Source of the DNA: Pusillimonas sp.
GTDB taxonomy: Bacteria; Pseudomonadota; Gammaproteobacteria; Burkholderiales; Burkholderiaceae_B
DNA: 64,000 nt
Direction of reading: 5' to 3'
NCBI RefSeq assembly: GCF_029263785.1
Contig: NZ_JAJUFE010000002.1
Coordinates: forward strand, 62,001 to 126,000
A model generated the notes under the pieces. That model was given only the letters and a program-made list of their open reading frames with translations, made no database searches and was not told the origin of the DNA. This document shows, piece after piece, positions 28,301 through 36,717 of the stretch (positions are counted from its first letter, which is position 1; every line of letters begins with the position of its first letter). A program made the translations under genes and the position numbers.

Positions 28301-29259
28301 CACCAGGCCAGGTTGTCCAGTGCGGTGCCCCAAAGCACGGCCTTCTTGCCTCCCGCGTTCATGGCAACGTTGCCACCAACGCAGGACGCATCGGCAGAAG
28401 TCGGATCAACGGCAAATACGAATCCGGCTGCCTCGGCCGCCTCGGCGACGCGGCGTGTCACCACTCCGGCGCCCGACCAGACCGTGGTTACGGGGGCATC
28501 GACCCCGGGCAGGGTGACCGCCTCGACCGGACCGAGTTTGTCGAGCTTTTCGGTATTGATGACGACCGAGCGCCAGGTCAGGGGAATGGCTCCGCCCGTA
28601 TAGCCGGTACCGCCGCCTCGGGGAATGATGGTCAGGTCCAGCGAAATACAGGCGCGCACCAAGGCTGCAATTTCGTCTTCGGTATCAGGCGTGATCACCA
28701 CAAAGGGGTACTCGACACGCCAATCCGTGGCGTCTGTCACGTGCGAGACACGCGACAGGCCGTCAAACTTGATGTTGTCCCGGTGCGTTACGCGGGACAG
28801 GCGTTTCAATACCTTCTTGCGCAGAACGGCTGTCAGTTCAAACTCGGATTCGAACTGTGCCACGGCGCTGCGGGCCGCCTGAAGCAAATGCGCCACGCGC
28901 TCGTCGCGCTCGGAATCGTCCGCCTGGCGGCGCTTGTCAATTTCGGCCAGCCGATGTCGCAGTGCCTCGATCAGCGCGTGCTGCCGCTTGGGACTGTGCA
29001 GCAGGTCGTCCTGCAAATAGGGATTGCGCCTGACCACCCAGATATCGCCCAGAACCTCAAACAGCATGCGGGCCGATCGGCCCGTGCGTCGCTCGGCGCG
29101 CAAATCTGTCAGCCACTGCCAGGCTTCTTCGCCCAGCAAACGACAGACAATTTCACGGTCGGAAAAAGAAGTGTAGTTGTAGGGAATTTCGCGCAAACGA
29201 GGCGCGTCCGCCGGGTGTGCTTTGGCGGAAAGCAGTTGGCTAGCGAGAGGGGCGTTCAT
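25312..29259 (-). CDS. DUF3683 FAD-linked dehydrogenase / Fe-S oxidoreductase fusion
   Basis: A 1315-residue fusion. The N-terminal DUF3683 region (about 1-180) leads into a PCMH FAD-binding domain with [18 protein letters not shown] and [25 protein letters not shown], then a FAD-oxidase C-terminal domain containing [20 protein letters not shown]. Two [4Fe-4S] ferredoxin motifs follow, [11 protein letters not shown] (near 850) and [12 protein letters not shown] (near 910). Two CCG domains ([10 protein letters not shown] near 1095 and CCGESG near 1214) lie at the end. The layout equals GlcD plus GlcF or a D-lactate dehydrogenase in one chain, so it probably oxidises a 2-hydroxyacid and feeds electrons to quinone. 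The substrate is unknown. It is encoded alone, before a YqaA gene on the same strand. Confidence 0.88.
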   Translation of the reverse strand: MNAPLASQLLSAKAHPADAPRLREIPYNYTSFSDREIVCRLLGEEAWQWLTDLRAERRTGRSARMLFEVLGDIWVVRRNPYLQDDLLHSPKRQHALIEALRHRLAEIDKRRQADDSERDERVAHLLQAARSAVAQFESEFELTAVLRKKVLKRLSRVTHRDNIKFDGLSRVSHVTDATDWRVEYPFVVITPDTEDEIAALVRACISLDLTIIPRGGGTGYTGGAIPLTWRSVVINTEKLDKLGPVEAVTLPGVDAPVTTVWSGAGVVTRRVAEAAEAAGFVFAVDPTSADASCVGGNVAMNAGGKKAVLWGTALDNLAWWRMVDPEGNWLEVTRMDHNLGKIHDAPQATFKLEWFDGAAPPGTRPLRSETLVIEGARFRKAGLGKDVTDKFLAGLPGVQKEGCDGLITSARWILHRMPAHTRTVCLEFFGQARDAIPSIVEVKNYLDTEGQRMGAILAGLEHLDERYLRAVGYSTKSKRGTFPKMALFGDIVGDDPDAVAKAASEVVRIANTRHGEGFVAVSADARKRFWLDRARTAAIARHTNAFKINEDVVIPLDRMGEYTDAIERINIELSTRNKLRLLDQLELFLSSGELPVGKTEDHEDAEHTREEILQERVRDAVATLRQVRERWNWLLLNLDEPLAQSLGRMQDLGIEDLEQRTLANRVASQPDARVFDVLQDHTIRISWKTEVQALMERYFAGADCAAVLAEIQAIHDRVLRSRVFVALHMHAGDGNVHTNIPVNSDDYEMLREANEAVARIMKIARDLDGVISGEHGIGLTKYEFLTQEELQPFQEYKQRIDPQGRFNAGKLMPGADLRHAWTPSFNLLGHESLIMQQSEIGAISAAIKDCLRCGKCKPVCATHVPRANLLYSPRNKILATSLLIEAFLYEEQTRRGVSLKHWGEFEDVADHCTICHKCYNPCPVDIDFGDVSMEMRALLRRMGKKSFNPGTAAAMFFLNAKDPRVIKATRTAMIDVGYKAQRLAHDILAAPARKQIEHPPATVGKAPIREQVIHFVNRKMPGGLPKQTARKLLDIEGSEYVPIIRNPVSTSHDTEAVFYFPGCGSERLFSQVGLATQAMLWHAGVQTVLPPGYLCCGYPQRGNGMNDKAEKIITDNRVLFHRMATTLNYLDIKTVVVSCGTCYDQLAGYEFDKIFPGCRLIDIHEYLLEKGIRLDGVTGVRYMYHDPCHTPLKLQDPMKTVKSLVGEDAIKTDRCCGESGTLAVTRPDVSTQVRFRKREELGKNEATLRADGYQGEVKMLTSCPSCLQGLSRFQGDTGVDADYIVVEMARHILGETWMEDYVRQANAGGIERVLV

Positions 29260-29346
29260 GGCAATGGAAGAGAAAACCAGGCTGGCAACCAGTAAGTTTA
29301 CTTCATCGCTGTTTTGCCAAGCCGCGACAGCTGCGGCGCGCGCCCT

Positions 29347-29889
29347 TTACACGCCGTTTACGGCCTCGGGAAAAAACCACAACAGGGCGGCCGTCATCAC
29401 CACATAGCGCAGGAACTTGCCCAATGCCATAAAAAACACGCACGGCCAGAACGGCAGCTTCAGCCATCCGGCAACGACACACAAAGGGTCGCCCACGACC
29501 GGAAGCCAGGAAAAAAACATGGCGGCCGGCCCGAAGCGGTGCACCCAGGCGCTGACGTGATGATGCCACCGTCCGGCCGACTTCCGGCGCTGAGCTTCGA
29601 TATCGACGTGCCCATGTTTCTCGCGCCATCGCTCGTAACCCTTTTCGGCACCCAGCCCCATGGCATAGCTGATCACCCCTCCGATGGTATTGCCCAGGGT
29701 GGCGACCAGCACGGCGGGCCAGAACATATGAGGAGACAGTTTGACGTAGCCAAAGACGGCAGGCTCTGAGCCCAGGGGCAGAATGGTGGCCGACACCAGA
29801 CTGACGACGAAAATGGCACTTAACCCGACCCGGGGCAGAGCCAGGGCCGCCAGCAACCAGTGTATCGAAGAGCGCAGCCAGGCTTCCAT
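29347..29889 (-). CDS. YqaA-family DedA-like membrane protein
   Basis: A 180-residue inner-membrane protein with four or more hydrophobic segments. It has the family signature LPLGSEPAVFGYV followed by ATLGNTIGGVISYAMG (about 57-72), and FFSWLPVVGDPLCVVAGWLKLP (about 124-145), which matches the SNARE-associated/VTT fold of YqaA proteins. DedA relatives are linked to lipid carrier flipping and proton homeostasis, but the role of this subfamily is not settled. It is 87 bases upstream of the DUF3683 gene on the same strand and divergent from ilvA. Confidence 0.85.
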   Translation of the reverse strand: MEAWLRSSIHWLLAALALPRVGLSAIFVVSLVSATILPLGSEPAVFGYVKLSPHMFWPAVLVATLGNTIGGVISYAMGLGAEKGYERWREKHGHVDIEAQRRKSAGRWHHHVSAWVHRFGPAAMFFSWLPVVGDPLCVVAGWLKLPFWPCVFFMALGKFLRYVVMTAALLWFFPEAVNGV

Positions 29890-29934
29890 AGCGCGTAAGT
29901 GTATCCGCTTTCAGGGCATGTTCATCAGGGGAAA

Positions 29935-29964
29935 TTGGCTGGGCGAATTTACCGCTGTGATATT
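29935..29964 (+). promoter_or_regulatory. Sigma-70-like promoter candidate for ilvA
   Basis: TTGGCT (29935-29940) and GATATT (29959-29964) are separated by 18 bases, with a TG one base upstream of the -10 (TGTGATATT). The start would fall about 28 bases before the ilvA ATG. No leader-peptide attenuator is visible. Confidence 0.35.
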
Positions 29965-29999
29965 CTTTCTTGCACTCTACTTTCTCGCCCGCTCTTTCC

Positions 30000-31511
30000 A
30001 TGTCCAACGACTATCTCAAGCGCATCCTCAACTCCAAGGTTTACGACGTCGCCGTCGAATCCCCTCTCGAAACCGCCCCCCTCATTTCAGCGCGCATCCA
30101 GAACAAGGTTCTTCTAAAGCGCGAAGATACCCAAGAGGTGTTCAGCTTCAAATTGCGGGGCGCCTACAACAAGATGGCAAATCTTGGTCCCGCAGAGCTC
30201 AAGCGCGGGGTTATTGCTGCTTCGGCCGGCAATCATGCCCAAGGGGTTGCGCTGTCAGCGCGAAGGCTCGGCTGCCGCGCGGTGATTGTCATGCCCACGA
30301 CCACGCCACGCTTGAAGATCGATGCGGTAAAGGCACTGGGCGGTGAAGCGGTGCTCGTCGGCGATAGCTACTCCGACGCCTACCAGCACGCCATGGAGCT
30401 TGAAAAGAAGGAAAAGCTCACCTTCGTCCATCCCTTCGACGACCCGGATGTGATCGCCGGTCAAGGCACGGTGGGTATGGAGATTCTGCGTCAGCACTCC
30501 AAACCCATCGACGCGGTGTTCGTTCCAATCGGCGGGGGCGGCCTGATTGCCGGTGTAGCGGCCTATATCAAGCAACTGCGACCCGAAACCCGCATTATCG
30601 GCGTGCAGACCGTCGACTCCAACGCGATGATGCGCAGCGTCAAGGCAGGACGCCGGCTTGAGCTCAACGATGTCGGGCTGTTTTCAGATGGTACGGCGGT
30701 AAAGCTGGTGGGCGCGGAAACCTTCAGGCTTGTACGCCAATATGTAGATGATTTCGTTGCTGTCGATACCGACGCTGTGTGCGCTGCCATCAAGGATGTC
30801 TTCCAGGACACGCGCAGCGTGCTTGAGCCTGCGGGCGCGCTGTCGCTGGCGGGCGCAAAGCTTTACGCCGCCCAAAACAAGTGGAAGAACAAGACACTGG
30901 TGGCAATAACCAGCGGCGCCAACATGAACTTCGACCGCCTGCGCTTTGTGGCCGAGCGCGCCGACGTCGGCGAGGCCCGCGAGGCGCTGTTTGCACTGAC
31001 GATCCCGGAGGAGCGCGGGAGCTTTCGCAGGCTCTGCGAGGCATTGGGCAAGCGCAGTGTCACTGAATTCAACTACCGGATCTCGGATGCCGAACAGGCA
31101 CATGTTTTCGTCGGGGTACAGATCAGCTCGGCGGACGAACCTGAAAAGCTGGCGAATACGTTCCGCAAGAAGGGACTGGAAGCTCTGGACCTGACTGGCA
31201 ACGAGCTTGCGAAGACTCACCTTCGGTATATGGTGGGCGGCCGCTCGCCTCTGGCAAAGCACGAGATGCTGTTCCGGTTCGAGTTTCCCGAGCGGCCGGG
31301 TGCGCTGGCCCGCTTCCTGCAGGCGATGAATCCGGACTGGAACATCAGCTTGTTCCATTATCGCAATCAGGGAGACGACTATGGTCGTGTTCTGGTCGGA
31401 ATGCAGCTGCCGCCGGAAAGTAGCAAGACGGATGTGAAGGGGTTCCTGGAATCGCTGGGATATCCATACTGGAACGAGACTAACAACCCTGCGTATCGCT
31501 TGTTTCTCTGA
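30000..31511 (+). CDS. ilvA: Biosynthetic threonine ammonia-lyase
   Basis: IlvA deaminates threonine to 2-oxobutanoate, the first step to isoleucine. The 503-residue PLP enzyme has the Schiff-base lysine in FSFKLRGAYNKM (Lys51), the ASAGNHAQGVALSA loop and the PLP-phosphate loop VPIGGGGLIAG. The C-terminal third has two ACT-like regulatory repeats (ALFALTIPEERGSFRRLCEALG and LFRFEFPERPGALARFLQAM), which mark the long, isoleucine-inhibited biosynthetic form over the short catabolic one. The ATG at 30000 gives the family start MSNDYLKRIL. It stands alone as a transcription unit, convergent with apt. Confidence 0.96.
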   Translation: MSNDYLKRILNSKVYDVAVESPLETAPLISARIQNKVLLKREDTQEVFSFKLRGAYNKMANLGPAELKRGVIAASAGNHAQGVALSARRLGCRAVIVMPTTTPRLKIDAVKALGGEAVLVGDSYSDAYQHAMELEKKEKLTFVHPFDDPDVIAGQGTVGMEILRQHSKPIDAVFVPIGGGGLIAGVAAYIKQLRPETRIIGVQTVDSNAMMRSVKAGRRLELNDVGLFSDGTAVKLVGAETFRLVRQYVDDFVAVDTDAVCAAIKDVFQDTRSVLEPAGALSLAGAKLYAAQNKWKNKTLVAITSGANMNFDRLRFVAERADVGEAREALFALTIPEERGSFRRLCEALGKRSVTEFNYRISDAEQAHVFVGVQISSADEPEKLANTFRKKGLEALDLTGNELAKTHLRYMVGGRSPLAKHEMLFRFEFPERPGALARFLQAMNPDWNISLFHYRNQGDDYGRVLVGMQLPPESSKTDVKGFLESLGYPYWNETNNPAYRLFL

Positions 31512-31594
31512 TTCATTACCCCGAGACATTGCCGCGGGGGCTGAAGCCACCACCTTTTGCGACGCCGCTCTGCTGACAAGCTTCGCTTTGCGGG

Positions 31595-31694
31595 AGGCAT
31601 GCCGGTTACGGGTTTATGCCATGACGCTGACCCCGCCCGGCATGCCTGAACCAGGTGGCCGGGCGGTTTAAGAAGGCGCCCTTCGGCGCCCGGC
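31595..31694. repeat. GC-rich palindromes between ilvA and apt
   Basis: The 229-bp convergent gap holds a perfect 11-bp inverted repeat, AGGCATGCCGG (31595-31605) and CCGGCATGCCT (31637-31647), with a 31-base loop. A nested structure follows: GGCGCC-CTTC-GGCGCC (31675-31690) inside GCCGGGCG (31658-31665) and CGCCCGGC (31687-31694). No T-run follows, so a Rho-independent terminator is uncertain. No gene is evident here; it may be another dispersed palindromic element. Confidence 0.5.
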
Positions 31695-31740
31695 TCGGAG
31701 GCACCGGGTGAAGCCGGCTCGCGATTGCGCGAGTTGCGGC

Positions 31741-32277
31741 TTAAAAGGAGCAGACGCTGTAAAGAGGCAGGCCGGTTTCCTTGAGGGCCTTGGATCCGCC
31801 CAGATCGGGCAGATCAATGATGGACGCGGCTTCGACTACGTTCGCGCCAAGGCGCTGCAAAAGCTTTGCCGCGGCAAGCATGGTGCCGCCGGTGGCGATA
31901 AGGTCATCAATCAGCAAGACACGCTGGCCGGGTTTGACGGCGTCGGAGTGCATCTCAACCGTGGCATTACCGTATTCAAGCGTGTATTCTTCAGCCAGGG
32001 TATGAAAGGGCAATTTGCCCTTTTTTCGCACGGGCACAAATCCGAGGTTAAGCTCGTAGGCCAGTACGGAGCCCAAAATAAACCCACGCGCGTCGATGCC
32101 GGCCACCAAGTCGAGACGCTGACGCATGTAGCGATAAACAAACAAGTCGACCAGAACCCTGAAAGACTGCGGATCTTGCAAAACTGGGGTGATGTCGCGG
32201 AAGGTGACGCCGGGTTTCGGCCAATCGGGGACACTACGTATCGCGTCGCGAATGTAGTTGACGGGATCTGTATGCAT
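31741..32277 (-). CDS. apt: Adenine phosphoribosyltransferase
   Basis: Apt salvages adenine with PRPP to AMP. The 178-residue product begins [29 protein letters not shown], the family opening, and contains [17 protein letters not shown]. The PRPP-binding motif reads [18 protein letters not shown] (about 125-142). I chose the ATG at 32277 ([11 protein letters not shown]); an upstream in-frame start would add 19 residues unlike the family. It is divergent from kdsD with about 110 bases between them, and convergent with ilvA. Confidence 0.95.
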   Translation of the reverse strand: MHTDPVNYIRDAIRSVPDWPKPGVTFRDITPVLQDPQSFRVLVDLFVYRYMRQRLDLVAGIDARGFILGSVLAYELNLGFVPVRKKGKLPFHTLAEEYTLEYGNATVEMHSDAVKPGQRVLLIDDLIATGGTMLAAAKLLQRLGANVVEAASIIDLPDLGGSKALKETGLPLYSVCSF

Positions 32278-32388
32278 GGAAAATCGACGAAAAGTCCTGG
32301 GATGCTGAGCAGCAGTAACTATAACTCCAATCATCCCGTTTCAGGCGTCACTTTTGGCCGAGGAACCGTCAGCGTTTAAAATCATCCA

Positions 32389-33378
32389 ATGAAAAGCATG
32401 CACCCAACGATTGCATCCGAGCCCATCGCGTCGGCGCGCCGCACACTGTCCACAGAAATCGATGCCCTGATCGCCCTGCGCGACCGCCTGGACGAGGATT
32501 TCTCGCGCGCGGTGCAAATGGTGCTGGCCTGTGAAGGCCGCGTGGTGGTCACTGGTATCGGCAAGTCCGGGCACATCGCCCGTAAAATTGCGGCGACGCT
32601 CGCCTCAACCGGCACACCTTCATTTTTCATGCACGGCGCCGAAGCCTTGCACGGCGACCTGGGCATGCTCACCAGCCGAGACCTGGTACTTGCCATTTCG
32701 TATTCCGGTGCTGCCAGCGAACTGCTGACCGTGCTCAGCATCACGAAACGCATGGGCATTCCACTTATCGCCATGACAGGCAATGTGCAGTCGCAATTGG
32801 CGGTCAATGCCGATCTGCACCTGGATGTACACGTGGACCACGAGGCCTGCCCACTTAATCTGGCTCCCACGGCCAGCACCACGGCAACACTGGCCCTGGG
32901 CGATGCCATCGCCGTGGCATGCCTGGAGGCCAGGGGCTTCAGTTCCGAGGATTTTGCACGCTCGCACCCAGGCGGTGCCCTGGGCAGGCGCCTGCTTACG
33001 CTGGTTCGCGATGTAATGCGGTCCGGAGAAGCACTGCCCATTGTCAGTGCCGACACGCCTATCCCCAAAGCACTGGAAGAAATGTCCCACAAGGGCATGG
33101 GCATGACAATCGTCGTTGGCAAAGACAACAGGCCACAGGGAATATTTACAGATGGCGACCTTCGTCGACTCATATCGGCTCGCGGTGATATCCGTTCACT
33201 GAAAGTAGCTGATGGAATGACCCTTCATCCAAAAACTGTTTCACCCGCCACACTTGCCGTGGAAGCGGCCACGCTCATGAATGACAACCGGCTGACCCAG
33301 GTTCTCGTCGTCGACCAAGACGGGCTACTATTAGGCGCCCTGCATATGCACGACCTGCTGGCAGCCAAGGTAATCTGA
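32389..33378 (+). CDS. kdsD: Arabinose 5-phosphate isomerase
   Basis: KdsD interconverts ribulose 5-phosphate and arabinose 5-phosphate, the first committed step to Kdo of LPS. The 329-residue protein has an N-terminal SIS domain (VVTGIGKSGHIARKIAATLASTGTPSFFMHGAEALHGDLG; ISYSGAASELLTVL) and two C-terminal CBS domains (from about 210), the standard KdsD layout. It opens the operon kdsD-kdsC-lptC-lptA-lptB, which joins Kdo synthesis to LPS transport. An internal ATG nine bases later is an alternative start; neither has a strong ribosome site. Confidence 0.95.
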   Translation: MKSMHPTIASEPIASARRTLSTEIDALIALRDRLDEDFSRAVQMVLACEGRVVVTGIGKSGHIARKIAATLASTGTPSFFMHGAEALHGDLGMLTSRDLVLAISYSGAASELLTVLSITKRMGIPLIAMTGNVQSQLAVNADLHLDVHVDHEACPLNLAPTASTTATLALGDAIAVACLEARGFSSEDFARSHPGGALGRRLLTLVRDVMRSGEALPIVSADTPIPKALEEMSHKGMGMTIVVGKDNRPQGIFTDGDLRRLISARGDIRSLKVADGMTLHPKTVSPATLAVEAATLMNDNRLTQVLVVDQDGLLLGALHMHDLLAAKVI

Positions 33379-33380
33379 CA

Positions 33381-33983
33381 ATGAAACCTGAAATCACCCC
33401 TCCTCACCCGGCCGAAGCCCTGATTCTCACCAAGGCCACGTCCGCTGCGGTTGAGCGCGCCCGTCATATTCGACTGATGGCGTTTGATGTTGATGGCATC
33501 CTGACGGACGGCAGTCTCTGGTACGGTGAAAACGGCGAAACAATCAAGCGATTCCACGCCTTGGACGGACACGGCTTGCGCCTTATGAGAGAAGGCGGAA
33601 TCGCAGTGGCGCTGATCACCGGCCGTGAAGGTCCGATTGTTGCCATGCGCGCCGCCGAGCTCGGTATTTCTCTGGTGCTTCAGGGCGTACGCGACAAGGC
33701 CCAGGCTATCGCCGAACTGGCACAGGAAGAAGGCTGTACGCTGGATCAGGTCGGCTTCATGGGCGACGACATACTCGATCTGGCCGCCATGCAACGCGTG
33801 GGCTTCGCCGCATCCGTGCCAAACGCTCCCCCTTACATCACGCAGGCTGCACATTGGGTCGCTTCACGCGACGGCGGCCATGGTGCGGCGCGAGAATGCT
33901 GCGACCTGATTCTTGCGGCACAAGGTCGGCTGCGCCATTTTTTCTCGCCCAATGCGGTCATTTTGGGCGGCGTCACGCAATAA
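33381..33983 (+). CDS. kdsC: Kdo-8-phosphate phosphatase
   Basis: KdsC is a HAD-superfamily hydrolase that releases Kdo from Kdo 8-phosphate. The 200-residue protein lacks a cap domain. It has motif I MAFDVDGILTDG (nucleophile Asp36 and acid Asp38), FHALDGHGLRLM, motif II LITGRE, and the metal-binding GFMGDDILDLAAM. It starts 2 bases after the kdsD stop and ends 3 bases before lptC, so the genes are tightly co-transcribed. Confidence 0.95.
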   Translation: MKPEITPPHPAEALILTKATSAAVERARHIRLMAFDVDGILTDGSLWYGENGETIKRFHALDGHGLRLMREGGIAVALITGREGPIVAMRAAELGISLVLQGVRDKAQAIAELAQEEGCTLDQVGFMGDDILDLAAMQRVGFAASVPNAPPYITQAAHWVASRDGGHGAARECCDLILAAQGRLRHFFSPNAVILGGVTQ

Positions 33984-33986
33984 GCC

Positions 33987-34625
33987 ATGAAAGAGCGCGT
34001 TCCGGCCCTGGTCGCCATTGCTCTGTTGATTTTTCTGGTTATCGGAACCTGGTGGGCGGCTGACTACACGCAACGCGCAGTTTCCATCGAACCTCCGCGC
34101 CGCATCACGCACGAACCGGATGCGTGGTCCAGAAACTTTGTCATGGTTCGCACCGACGCTCAAGGCGTAGCAATCAATCGCATCGAGGGCGACTATCTGC
34201 AGCATTTTCCAGACGATGATTCCTACGAGGTACAGCAGGCGCGCGCGACCGGCCAGCGGGCCGATTCCCCCGTAACCGTGGGAACCTCAAACATCGCCAT
34301 CATGGACCGCGACGGCACACGCATCATCATGCGCGGCGACGCGCATCTGCATCGCCAACCTTACGACGACAGGCCTGCCCTGGACGTAAGCAGCGAAGAG
34401 CTGATCCTGCTTCCTGACGAGGACGTGGCCTACACGGATCTTCCGGCAGTAGTGGTCAACGGCAAATCGACCATGGTAGGAACGGGCATGCGGTACGATA
34501 ACGGCAAGCGCACCTTGCAGGTTTTTTCGTCGAGCGATGTGCGCATTGCAGCAGAAGACGCGCAGGCGACCCGCTCCGAAAACCAAGGCTCTCGAGATAA
34601 AAATGATGAAACCAAGACACCTTGA
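33987..34625 (+). CDS. lptC: LPS export system protein LptC
   Basis: LptC is the bitopic inner-membrane protein that passes LPS from LptBFG to LptA. The 212-residue product has a single N-terminal transmembrane helix (ALVAIALLIFLVIGTWWAADY, about 6-25) and a periplasmic beta-jellyroll with FVMVRTDAQGVAINRIEGDYLQHFPDDDSYEV. This fits the family despite low overall conservation. It lies between kdsC and lptA, and its last 20 or so bases overlap the lptA start. Confidence 0.9.
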   Translation: MKERVPALVAIALLIFLVIGTWWAADYTQRAVSIEPPRRITHEPDAWSRNFVMVRTDAQGVAINRIEGDYLQHFPDDDSYEVQQARATGQRADSPVTVGTSNIAIMDRDGTRIIMRGDAHLHRQPYDDRPALDVSSEELILLPDEDVAYTDLPAVVVNGKSTMVGTGMRYDNGKRTLQVFSSSDVRIAAEDAQATRSENQGSRDKNDETKTP

Positions 34626-35205
34626 ACGACTCTCCATCTGGCTGTGCGCTGCTGCGCTTGCCCTGGCCGCCCCGGCAGTGTCTGCGCAACAGGCAGCCCC
34701 CGAAGAAGAGCCTGACACGCTTATATTGTCCGACACGCTCAATTACAACGACGTGACCAAAGAAAGTACGTTCACAGGCAACGTCATCATGACGCGCGGT
34801 CTCATGACACTGCACGCCGACACTCTCGTCATGCGCGAAGATGCAGAAGGCTTCCAGCACGGCGTTGCCACGGTTTCAAGTCCCGACAAACGGGTGAATG
34901 TGCGCCAGGAAAACCCCGAGAGATTCGAAGTCATTGAGGCCGAAGGCCTGCGCGGCGAATATAACGGCAAGACCGATGAAATTGAAATGATCGGACAGGC
35001 CATCGTCACCAAGTACGTTTGTGGCAAGGCGCTGGACACCATCCGCGGCGAACGGGTCAAGTACAACCAGACCACCAGCGTCTACCAGGCCTTTGGCGGT
35101 CCCCAATCCTCGGCACAGGGCGGCCGCGTCCGTTCGCTGGCCACTCCCAGCGCCAAGACCGATGCCGCCATCGAGGCATGCAAGCGAAAATCCACCAACG
35201 GCTGA
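34606..35205 (+). CDS. lptA: LPS periplasmic bridge protein LptA
   Basis: LptA polymerises its beta-jellyroll into the periplasmic bridge for LPS. The 199-residue product has a signal peptide ending near PAVSAQQ (about 27) and an OstA-like domain: LILSDTLNYNDVTKESTFTGNVIMTRGLMTLHADTLVMRED. Two tandem ATGs (34603, 34606) are possible starts; I give the second, which leaves one extra Met unassigned. Both lie inside the end of lptC, so translation is coupled. lptB follows after 54 bases. Confidence 0.92.
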   Translation: MKPRHLERLSIWLCAAALALAAPAVSAQQAAPEEEPDTLILSDTLNYNDVTKESTFTGNVIMTRGLMTLHADTLVMREDAEGFQHGVATVSSPDKRVNVRQENPERFEVIEAEGLRGEYNGKTDEIEMIGQAIVTKYVCGKALDTIRGERVKYNQTTSVYQAFGGPQSSAQGGRVRSLATPSAKTDAAIEACKRKSTNG

Positions 35206-35259
35206 TCAAACGCACTTGGCACGCCCAGTTATAACGATCTGTATTCACAAAAACCATTT

Positions 35260-36054
35260 ATGTTTTCACCCGCCAAGTCGCGCTTCGGCACGACCCGCCC
35301 CCCCAGCGATCAGCCGGGCAGCCTGAAGGCGACCGGCCTGCGCAAGACCTATGGCAAGCGTACGGTCGTACGAGACGTTTCTCTTTCCGTTGACAGCGGT
35401 GAAGTAGTTGGCCTGCTCGGCCCCAACGGGGCGGGCAAAACCACCAGCTTTTACATGATCGTCGGCATCGTACCTACCGATGCGGGTCGTATTGAGATCG
35501 ACAACACCGACATCACCGCCATGCCCATGCATAAGCGGGCTCGCCTGGGTTTGTCGTACCTGCCGCAGGATGCGTCGGTATTTCGCCGGCTGACCGTCGA
35601 AGAAAACATACGGGCAGTACTCGAGCTTCAGTTAGATGCCGACGGACGGCCGTTGTCCTCGGTTCGCATCGGCGAAAACCTGGAGACACTGCTGGACGAA
35701 CTGCAGATCGGTCATATTCGCCGCAATACCGCTATTTCATTGTCTGGCGGTGAACGACGCCGTGTCGAGATTGCCCGGGCACTGGCCACCAACCCAAGGT
35801 TCATCCTGCTTGACGAACCCTTTGCCGGTGTTGATCCCATCGCGGTCATTGAAATTCAACGCATCGTGCACTTTCTGAAGGGTCGCAATATCGGCGTGCT
35901 GATTACCGACCATAACGTGCGTGAAACCCTGGGGATATGTGACCGGGCATACATTATCAGTGAAGGCAAGGTTCTTACCAACGGACACCCCAGCGAAATC
36001 ATTGATAACGAAGCCGTTCGCAAGGTTTATCTGGGCAAGAACTTCCGCATGTAG
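35260..36054 (+). CDS. lptB: LPS export ABC transporter ATP-binding protein LptB
   Basis: LptB is the cytoplasmic ATPase that powers LPS extraction by LptFG. The 264-residue protein has Walker [10 protein letters not shown] (about 54-62), a Q-loop region YLPQDASVF, the signature [15 protein letters not shown] (about 164-178), Walker [14 protein letters not shown] and the switch His in [10 protein letters not shown]. It carries an N-terminal extension of about 20 residues over the E. coli protein. It closes the kdsD-lptB operon. In many proteobacteria rpoN follows; here the next gene is hpf. Confidence 0.96.
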   Translation: MFSPAKSRFGTTRPPSDQPGSLKATGLRKTYGKRTVVRDVSLSVDSGEVVGLLGPNGAGKTTSFYMIVGIVPTDAGRIEIDNTDITAMPMHKRARLGLSYLPQDASVFRRLTVEENIRAVLELQLDADGRPLSSVRIGENLETLLDELQIGHIRRNTAISLSGGERRRVEIARALATNPRFILLDEPFAGVDPIAVIEIQRIVHFLKGRNIGVLITDHNVRETLGICDRAYIISEGKVLTNGHPSEIIDNEAVRKVYLGKNFRM

Positions 36055-36116
36055 GCGGGTCCATCCGCATATTATGCGGACTTCTTGACCTTTCGCAAAC
36101 AGTGGTTTCTTCCGAC

Positions 36117-36144
36117 TTGATTTAGTTTTTCCAAGCGATAAACT
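36117..36144 (+). promoter_or_regulatory. Sigma-70-like promoter candidate for hpf
   Basis: TTGATT (36117-36122) and TAAACT (36139-36144) are 16 bases apart in the AT-rich lptB-hpf gap. The predicted start is near 36151, about 80 bases before hpf. The promoter overlaps an inverted repeat, TTAGTTT...AAACTAA, centred near 36133, which could be an operator. Confidence 0.45.
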
Positions 36145-36150
36145 AAAACC

Positions 36151-36234
36151 GTGTTCATTACTTTAGAAGGAGATTTTTCAGCCCCTATCACGCGCATCCT
36201 GCGCACTCTGTCTTTACAGGAGAGCAGTACATGA
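36151..36234 (+). CDS. Possible 27-codon leader peptide before hpf
   Basis: A short frame from GTG (36151) ends in a TGA that overlaps the hpf start codon (ATGA). It would read MFITLEGDFSAPITRILRTL plus SLQESST. The GTG falls at the predicted transcription start, so it could be read without a leader. It also contains an apparently unused GAAGGAGAT. I do not recognise the peptide, and chance is a fair alternative. Confidence 0.2.
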   Translation: MFITLEGDFSAPITRILRTLSLQESST

Positions 36235-36554
36235 ACCTGAATATCACTGGCCGTCACCTAGAAATCACCCCCGCCATCCGTGCGTACGTCAAAAACAAGA
36301 TGTCACGGGTAGCACGACATTTTGACAATGTCATCGACACCCAGGTCATGCTCTCAATAGAGCGTTTGAAGCACACCGCCGAGGTCACCATGCGCCTGCG
36401 CGGCAAAGACATTCACTGCGAGGCGTCCGACGAAAACCTCTACGCTGCCATCGACCTGCTGTCTGACAAGATCGATCGACAGGTCATCAAGTACAAAACC
36501 AAAATGCAGGATCATGCTCACGAACCGGTCAAAAAGCTGCCGGTAAGCGCATAA
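36231..36554 (+). CDS. hpf: Ribosome hibernation promoting factor (short form)
   Basis: HPF binds the 30S decoding centre in stationary phase and favours 100S dimer formation. The 107-residue protein is the short form: MNLNITGRHLEITPAIRAYVKNKMSRVARHF, then VTMRLRGKDIHCEASDENLYAAIDLLSDKIDRQVIKYK, the beta-alpha-beta fold with basic rRNA-binding surface. It lacks the C-terminal dimerisation domain of long HPF. A good AGGAGA ribosome site lies 8 bases upstream. It leads the hpf-ptsN-hprK-rapZ region. Confidence 0.94.
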   Translation: MNLNITGRHLEITPAIRAYVKNKMSRVARHFDNVIDTQVMLSIERLKHTAEVTMRLRGKDIHCEASDENLYAAIDLLSDKIDRQVIKYKTKMQDHAHEPVKKLPVSA

Positions 36555-36649
36555 ATCACGCCACGGGTTCGCAATGCCTGGCCTGGCGCCAAGGCAAGCA
36601 CCCTAGTCCCTCCAGCCGTATTCGGCATACAACGAAAGGGGGACCAATC

Positions 36650-36675
36650 AGGCCCCATTCATCCGACTGGGGCCT
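36650..36675 (+). terminator. Hairpin after hpf
   Basis: AGGCCCCA (36650-36657) pairs perfectly with TGGGGCCT (36668-36675), an 8-bp stem with a 10-base loop, followed by TTGGCTTTCT. It could terminate or attenuate hpf transcription ahead of the ptsN promoter. Confidence 0.5.
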
Positions 36676-36704
36676 TTGGCTTTCTATGACAGCTCATATG
36701 CCCA

Positions 36705-36710
36705 TATAAT
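36705..36710 (+). promoter_or_regulatory. Consensus -10 box abutting the ptsN start
   Basis: A perfect TATAAT ends 7 bases before the preferred ptsN ATG (36718). If it is used, transcription would begin at or next to the start codon, giving a leaderless mRNA. The -35 is weak (TTCTAT at 36682-36687, 17-base spacer). No Shine-Dalgarno sequence is seen before any of the three nearby ATGs. Confidence 0.4.
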
Positions 36711-36717
36711 GCCCAGT

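Noticed and set aside
27439-29295. A 618-codon open frame on the plus strand
   Set aside because: It is antisense to the well-supported DUF3683 dehydrogenase gene and has no recognisable domain. Long antisense frames are expected in GC-rich codon-biased DNA.
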